A model generated the notes under the pieces. That model was not told the origin of the DNA, did no database searches, and saw nothing but the letters and a program-made list of their open reading frames with translations. 9,665 nt of DNA from Gudongella sp964607545. GTDB lineage: Bacteria; Bacillota; Clostridia; Tissierellales; Tissierellaceae. The stretch covers positions 1-9,665 of the forward strand of contig CAZSLV010000072.1 of assembly GCA_964607545.1 (NCBI GenBank), in the 5' to 3' direction. A program made the position numbers and the translations under genes. Each line of letters begins with the position of its first letter. Positions within the stretch are counted from its first letter, which is position 1. This document shows, one piece after another, positions 6,144 through 9,665 of this stretch.

Positions 6144-7341
6144 AATTTTCTTCTATTATTGATGCTTTAAATAAAGATATAATCTTATCTAAATCTTCAC
6201 ATGAAACAGACCCTTGAACAGTATTTGGATTTCCTCCACCCTTTATTTTATAGGGGGTGGAGACCTTATTGTAGAGCTTTTGTAAGTCTAGGTTTACATT
6301 CTTAGCCTTATTTAATATAAACTGACAATTTTCCTTACTTATAATTCCATACAATTGTATAGCATCTTCATATGTGTTTGATATAAGGCTAGACATTTTA
6401 CTTACTTCCTTAAAGTCTAAATCATCAAAGACACTTATTAAGAGTTTCCCATAGGGGGTATCAAGGGCTTTATTATACAAGGCATCACTATATAGTAGAT
6501 AAAGCTTATCTTTTAAGGTGTCTTTTTCTTTTTCTAATATAAGCTTATCTTCATAAATTTTTTCTATCTTTTCATAGACCTTGTTATAATTTGAACTCAG
6601 TAATAAAGAAGACTTTTTTACAATTTCATTTTTTATAGAATAATCCCTATACGCCCTCATACCACAAATAAACTCAACCCTAATGTTTCCCTTATACCTT
6701 TCCCACTTACTTATTTTAATTAAGCCAAGCTCTCCTAGGTTATTTAAATGGGTACCTCCACAAGGTGAATAATCATACCCATCAATTTCAACTATTCTTA
6801 TATCTTCATCTATAGTAGTGTTTTTTCTTACAGGTAGCCTCTTTAATTTTTCCCTATCTACAAGGTATGACTTTACTTTAAAATTAGATTGTATTATCTT
6901 ATTGCACAATAGGTCTACCCTATCTAGCTCTTCATTGGATAAACCACTTAAGCTTACATCTATAGTTGCTATTTCTTCGCCTAGGTGAAAACTTAGGGTA
7001 TTAGCCCCTAACAAGTTAAAAAAAACTCCAGACAATAAGTGTTGTCCTGTATGTTGCTGCATTAAGTCAAACCTTCTATTATAGTCAATCTTTAAATCTA
7101 CAAGGGGGCTTTGAGGGTCCTCTTCTAGGACATGGATAATATCTTCGTTTTCTTCGTATGTATTTAAGACCCTAATACCATTTATTGTCCCAAAATCTCC
7201 TAGCTGGCCCCCTGAATTATCTGGATAAAATATTGTCTTATCTAGTTTTACATGCCATTTATTGTCTTTTAGCCTTTTATCTATAAGCTTAGCTTGTAAG
7301 CTGCTTAAGTATGGATTTTCCCAATATATCTTTATGGTCAA
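6142..7341 (-). CDS. Alanyl-tRNA editing protein, AlaX family with DHHA1 domain
   Basis: AlaX proteins are free-standing relatives of the AlaRS editing domain; they hydrolyse mischarged Ser-tRNA(Ala) (and Gly-tRNA(Ala) in some cases) in the cytosol. Read from the TTG at 7341, the protein is 399 aa. An N-terminal barrel-like part has IYWENPYL and FYPDNSGGQLGD (family YPxxGGQxxD). The zinc site is HTGQH (H97, H101) plus CGGTH (C194, H198), all four ligands intact. A charged, probably coiled-coil segment spans about 240-285. The C-terminal DHHA1 domain has KGGGNPNTVQGS near 367-378. This is the long AlaX type. A GTG at 7353 would add four residues, but it lacks a spaced Shine-Dalgarno; the AGGGGTGGTGG just upstream better serves TTG 7341, and MTIKIYWENPYL fits the family N-terminus. 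The gene converges on selC and shares its terminator. No clear promoter is seen; the region upstream is shared divergently with comEC. Confidence 0.92.
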   Translation of the reverse strand: MTIKIYWENPYLSSLQAKLIDKRLKDNKWHVKLDKTIFYPDNSGGQLGDFGTINGIRVLNTYEENEDIIHVLEEDPQSPLVDLKIDYNRRFDLMQQHTGQHLLSGVFFNLLGANTLSFHLGEEIATIDVSLSGLSNEELDRVDLLCNKIIQSNFKVKSYLVDREKLKRLPVRKNTTIDEDIRIVEIDGYDYSPCGGTHLNNLGELGLIKISKWERYKGNIRVEFICGMRAYRDYSIKNEIVKKSSLLLSSNYNKVYEKIEKIYEDKLILEKEKDTLKDKLYLLYSDALYNKALDTPYGKLLISVFDDLDFKEVSKMSSLISNTYEDAIQLYGIISKENCQFILNKAKNVNLDLQKLYNKVSTPYKIKGGGNPNTVQGSVSCEDLDKIISLFKASIIEEN

Positions 7342-7390
7342 TTTTTCCACCACCCCTTTTAATGTTTTCTATTCTGTAAGTTAATAATTA

Positions 7391-7399
7391 TGTTATAAT
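7391..7399 (+). promoter_or_regulatory. Probable extended -10 promoter of comEC
   Basis: TGTTATAAT is a perfect extended -10 element ending 45 nt before the comEC ATG; the -35 region (about 7371-7377, ATTCTGT) is weak. This lies in the 103-nt AT-rich gap between the divergent AlaX gene and comEC. An overlapping TATAAT on the minus strand (complement of 7398-7403) could serve the AlaX gene but also lacks a good -35. Confidence 0.5.
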
Positions 7400-7444
7400 T
7401 ATATATCATCTCTACTAAAACATAAAGGACCGGGGAGAAAATTA

Positions 7445-9665
7445 ATGAGAAGGCCTCTATTGCCACTTGGAATTGGATTTGCAATTGGAATTTACCTAGC
7501 CTACTACTTAAATATTAATAGTTTTTTCTTATGTATAATTTTAACCCTTATACTGGCTCTAAGTCTTTTAAGAAAAAAAGGGGATTTCTTTTATACACTT
7601 ATTATTTTATTTGTTATAGTGGGGTCATTAAATGTAAATTCAAAGTATGATAGGATTCTTTATAATTATATAGATGAAGAAGTAGCTTTTATGGGAGTAA
7701 TTGATTCTATTGAAAATAGTGAAAGTGGAAGTAAGTACATACTTAAGTTAAAATCTATAGGTAATAAAAATATCAATGATAAAGTCTTATTAACCATATA
7801 CGATGATTACAAGCTAGACCTAGGTCAATATATTAAATTAAAAGGTCAAGTAAAAGTACCCCCTGAAAACACTAACCCCTATCTTTTTAATTATAGGGCC
7901 TACCTCTTGGGAAGGGGTATTGAATATCAACTTATTACAAATCCAAGGTCTATAGAAATATTAGATAAGGAAATAAGCCTTGATTACACTATAAAAAAAG
8001 AATTTTATAAAAGGGTAAACAGGCAATTTGCATCCTTAAAGCCACAAAACAAGGAGATAATTACAAGCCTTTTACTAGGATCTAGTAACAAAGATGACTT
8101 GGGTGACTATGATAAGTACAAAGACCTTGGAATAGCTCATATCCTAGCCATTTCAGGCCTACATATAGGAATTATTGCAAGTTTTCTTATTTACATTCTT
8201 TCCTTAATAGGAGTAAAGAGAAGGTATAATTATTTTGTAAGTTTAATGATCTTGTGGACCTATGGTTTTTTATTAGCCTATCCCCCATCAACCCTAAGGG
8301 CCCTAATTATGTTTACTTGTATTATACTTAGTAAGGTCTTAAACAAGCCTTATGATTTTTTAAATGTCCTAGCCTTTTCCTTTATAATTAGCTTGTCCAT
8401 AAACCCATTTTGGCTTATGAACATAGGATTTTTATTATCATATACCGCTACAATTTCCTTAGGTCTAATATTACCACCCTTAAGAGAATATTTTTATCCT
8501 ATAAGCTTTAAAATCAAGGACTTGCTTTTAAGCATATTAAGCGTAAATATAGGGATTTTTCCCTTTCAAAGCTTATACTTTAATGAATTTCCAATATATA
8601 GCTTTATATCAAATATCCTAGTTGTACCCATAGCAACATTTAACCTTATAGTGGGCTTTTTAAACCTTGTGTTTGATATTTTTACCCCCCTTCTAGATGT
8701 AATATTATCCCTTCAAGGATTTATTATAGACTATATGTATAAATTACCTTTAAGGACCCTAAGTGTAAGTTCTTTTAAGTTAGGGGAGATAGTATTATAT
8801 TACTTAATAATAAGCTTAATTTTTAACCTAGATAAGGTAGAATTACTTAGTAAAGAGATAAAAAAGACATTTTTTATGTCTACCTTGTACATCTTAATAG
8901 TACTTTCTATTAATGTAAGTTTAGATAAGACTATTGTGATAGACTTTATAGATGTCGGTCAAGGGGATGCTATATTAATTAAAAAGGGAAGTAACCAGTA
9001 TATTATTGATACAGGTGGAAGTGTATTTGGAACTTTTGATGTGGGGGAGAGGGTATTAACCCCCTATCTTATTAAGACTGGCAATAGGGATATAGAAGGA
9101 ATTATAATAAGCCATTTTGACAAGGACCACTATGGGGGCATATTTTCACTAATAAATAATATAAAAGTAGATAGGGTCATGGGTGGATCTGATATACCAG
9201 ACTTGGAATTAAAAGAAGCCCTAAAAGAAAAAAACATACCCTATATAAGGCTTAGTAAGGGGAATAAGTTAATAATAGATAAAGACACAAGTCTTGAGAT
9301 TCTATACCCTAAGGATATAAGGCTAAGTAAAAATGAAAACGATAATTCCCTAGTAATTATTTTAAAAGCCTATGACAAAAGAATCCTTTTTACAGGAGAT
9401 ATTGAAAAACAAGTAGAAAAAATTCTAGTTAAAGAAGGGATTGAACCAGTGGATGTCCTAAAAGTCCCCCACCATGGGTCTAATTCATCTACAAGTGAAG
9501 AATTTATTTCTAGCTTAAATCCAAGTATCAGTATAATATCTGTTGGAAGAAATAACCTCTATAAGCACCCATCTAAGGAAGTAATTGATAGGCTTAAAAG
9601 TCATGATTCTACAATTTATAGGACGGATTCCATGGGATTAATTAAGCTTATAGTAAACGATAAGA
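7445..9665 (+). CDS. comEC: ComEC/Rec2-family DNA-uptake channel protein, 3' end outside the window
   Basis: ComEC is the inner-membrane protein that passes single-stranded transforming DNA into the cytoplasm. 740 codons are open with no stop; compared with typical lengths of about 750-800 aa, only a short C-terminal piece should be missing. Order of parts: two N-terminal hydrophobic helices (about 5-65), a soluble OB-like DUF4131 region (about 75-180), the polytopic Competence domain with the hallmark AISGLHIG (235-242) and PPSTLRAL, then a C-terminal metallo-beta-lactamase-like domain. The latter shows DVGQGDA (503-509), DTGG, SHFDKDH (H557, D559, D561, H562), FTGDIE (D652) and VPHHGSNSST (H676, H677); these residues suggest a nuclease-type metal site. 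The ATG follows a GGGGAG site at 7432-7437 with 7-nt spacing. Unlike the B. subtilis arrangement, it is separated from comEA by the sel genes, selC and an opposing gene, and has its own promoter. Confidence 0.95.
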   Translation, partial: MRRPLLPLGIGFAIGIYLAYYLNINSFFLCIILTLILALSLLRKKGDFFYTLIILFVIVGSLNVNSKYDRILYNYIDEEVAFMGVIDSIENSESGSKYILKLKSIGNKNINDKVLLTIYDDYKLDLGQYIKLKGQVKVPPENTNPYLFNYRAYLLGRGIEYQLITNPRSIEILDKEISLDYTIKKEFYKRVNRQFASLKPQNKEIITSLLLGSSNKDDLGDYDKYKDLGIAHILAISGLHIGIIASFLIYILSLIGVKRRYNYFVSLMILWTYGFLLAYPPSTLRALIMFTCIILSKVLNKPYDFLNVLAFSFIISLSINPFWLMNIGFLLSYTATISLGLILPPLREYFYPISFKIKDLLLSILSVNIGIFPFQSLYFNEFPIYSFISNILVVPIATFNLIVGFLNLVFDIFTPLLDVILSLQGFIIDYMYKLPLRTLSVSSFKLGEIVLYYLIISLIFNLDKVELLSKEIKKTFFMSTLYILIVLSINVSLDKTIVIDFIDVGQGDAILIKKGSNQYIIDTGGSVFGTFDVGERVLTPYLIKTGNRDIEGIIISHFDKDHYGGIFSLINNIKVDRVMGGSDIPDLELKEALKEKNIPYIRLSKGNKLIIDKDTSLEILYPKDIRLSKNENDNSLVIILKAYDKRILFTGDIEKQVEKILVKEGIEPVDVLKVPHHGSNSSTSEEFISSLNPSISIISVGRNNLYKHPSKEVIDRLKSHDSTIYRTDSMGLIKLIVNDK

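Noticed and set aside
9107..9135. ComEC metallo-beta-lactamase motif HFDKDH as a damaged HxHxDH site
   Set aside because: Bacillota ComEC proteins commonly have HxDxDH-type motifs here (B. subtilis has a similar form), so this is normal family variation.
1..9665. CRISPR arrays, insertion sequences, phage genes or attachment-site repeats
   Set aside because: No regularly spaced repeats, transposase or integrase frames, or duplicated tRNA 3' ends were seen by eye in the window.

Overview
The window is AT-rich and uses many AGG, AGA and ATA codons, purine-rich Shine-Dalgarno sites and several TTG starts. Together with a clostridial-type selDAB/selC set whose SelD is itself a selenoprotein, this points to an anaerobic, low-GC Gram-positive bacterium (Bacillota, Clostridia/Tissierellia-like). 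No marker gene fixes the genus, so the taxonomy is inference.

Layout. Positions 1-153 are an AT-rich intergenic region with possible extended -10 promoters. From about 154 to 5866 there are five tightly packed plus-strand genes: comEA (DNA-uptake receptor), selD (selenophosphate synthetase with an in-frame UGA at codon 14), selA (selenocysteine synthase), selB (Sec-specific elongation factor) and an OmpR/WalR-like response regulator without a kinase. Gaps between them are 2-19 nt, and a stem-loop terminator follows at 5887-5917. Next is a strong-looking promoter (5957-5985) driving selC, the UCA-anticodon tRNA-Sec (6017-6113), closed by a bidirectional terminator (6118-6143). That terminator is shared with a convergent minus-strand gene for an AlaX-type alanyl-tRNA editing protein (about 6142-7341). 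A short divergent promoter region then leads into comEC (7445 to the end of the window, last codons cut off), the DNA-uptake channel protein.

How it works together. SelD makes selenophosphate, SelA converts Ser-tRNA-Sec to Sec-tRNA-Sec, and SelB delivers that tRNA to UGA codons followed by a SECIS hairpin. The window therefore holds the dedicated bacterial Sec decoding set, plus one of its own clients: selD has a UGA codon with a plausible SECIS hairpin 25 nt downstream. The Sec set lies between comEA and comEC, which sit together in classical competence operons such as that of Bacillus subtilis. It appears to be co-transcribed behind comEA.

Most components belong to known families. The unusual points are the arrangement (Sec set inside a competence locus, a regulator between selB and selC, a tRNA-editing gene against selC), the UGA-containing selD, and details of the tRNA-Sec leader and stems.
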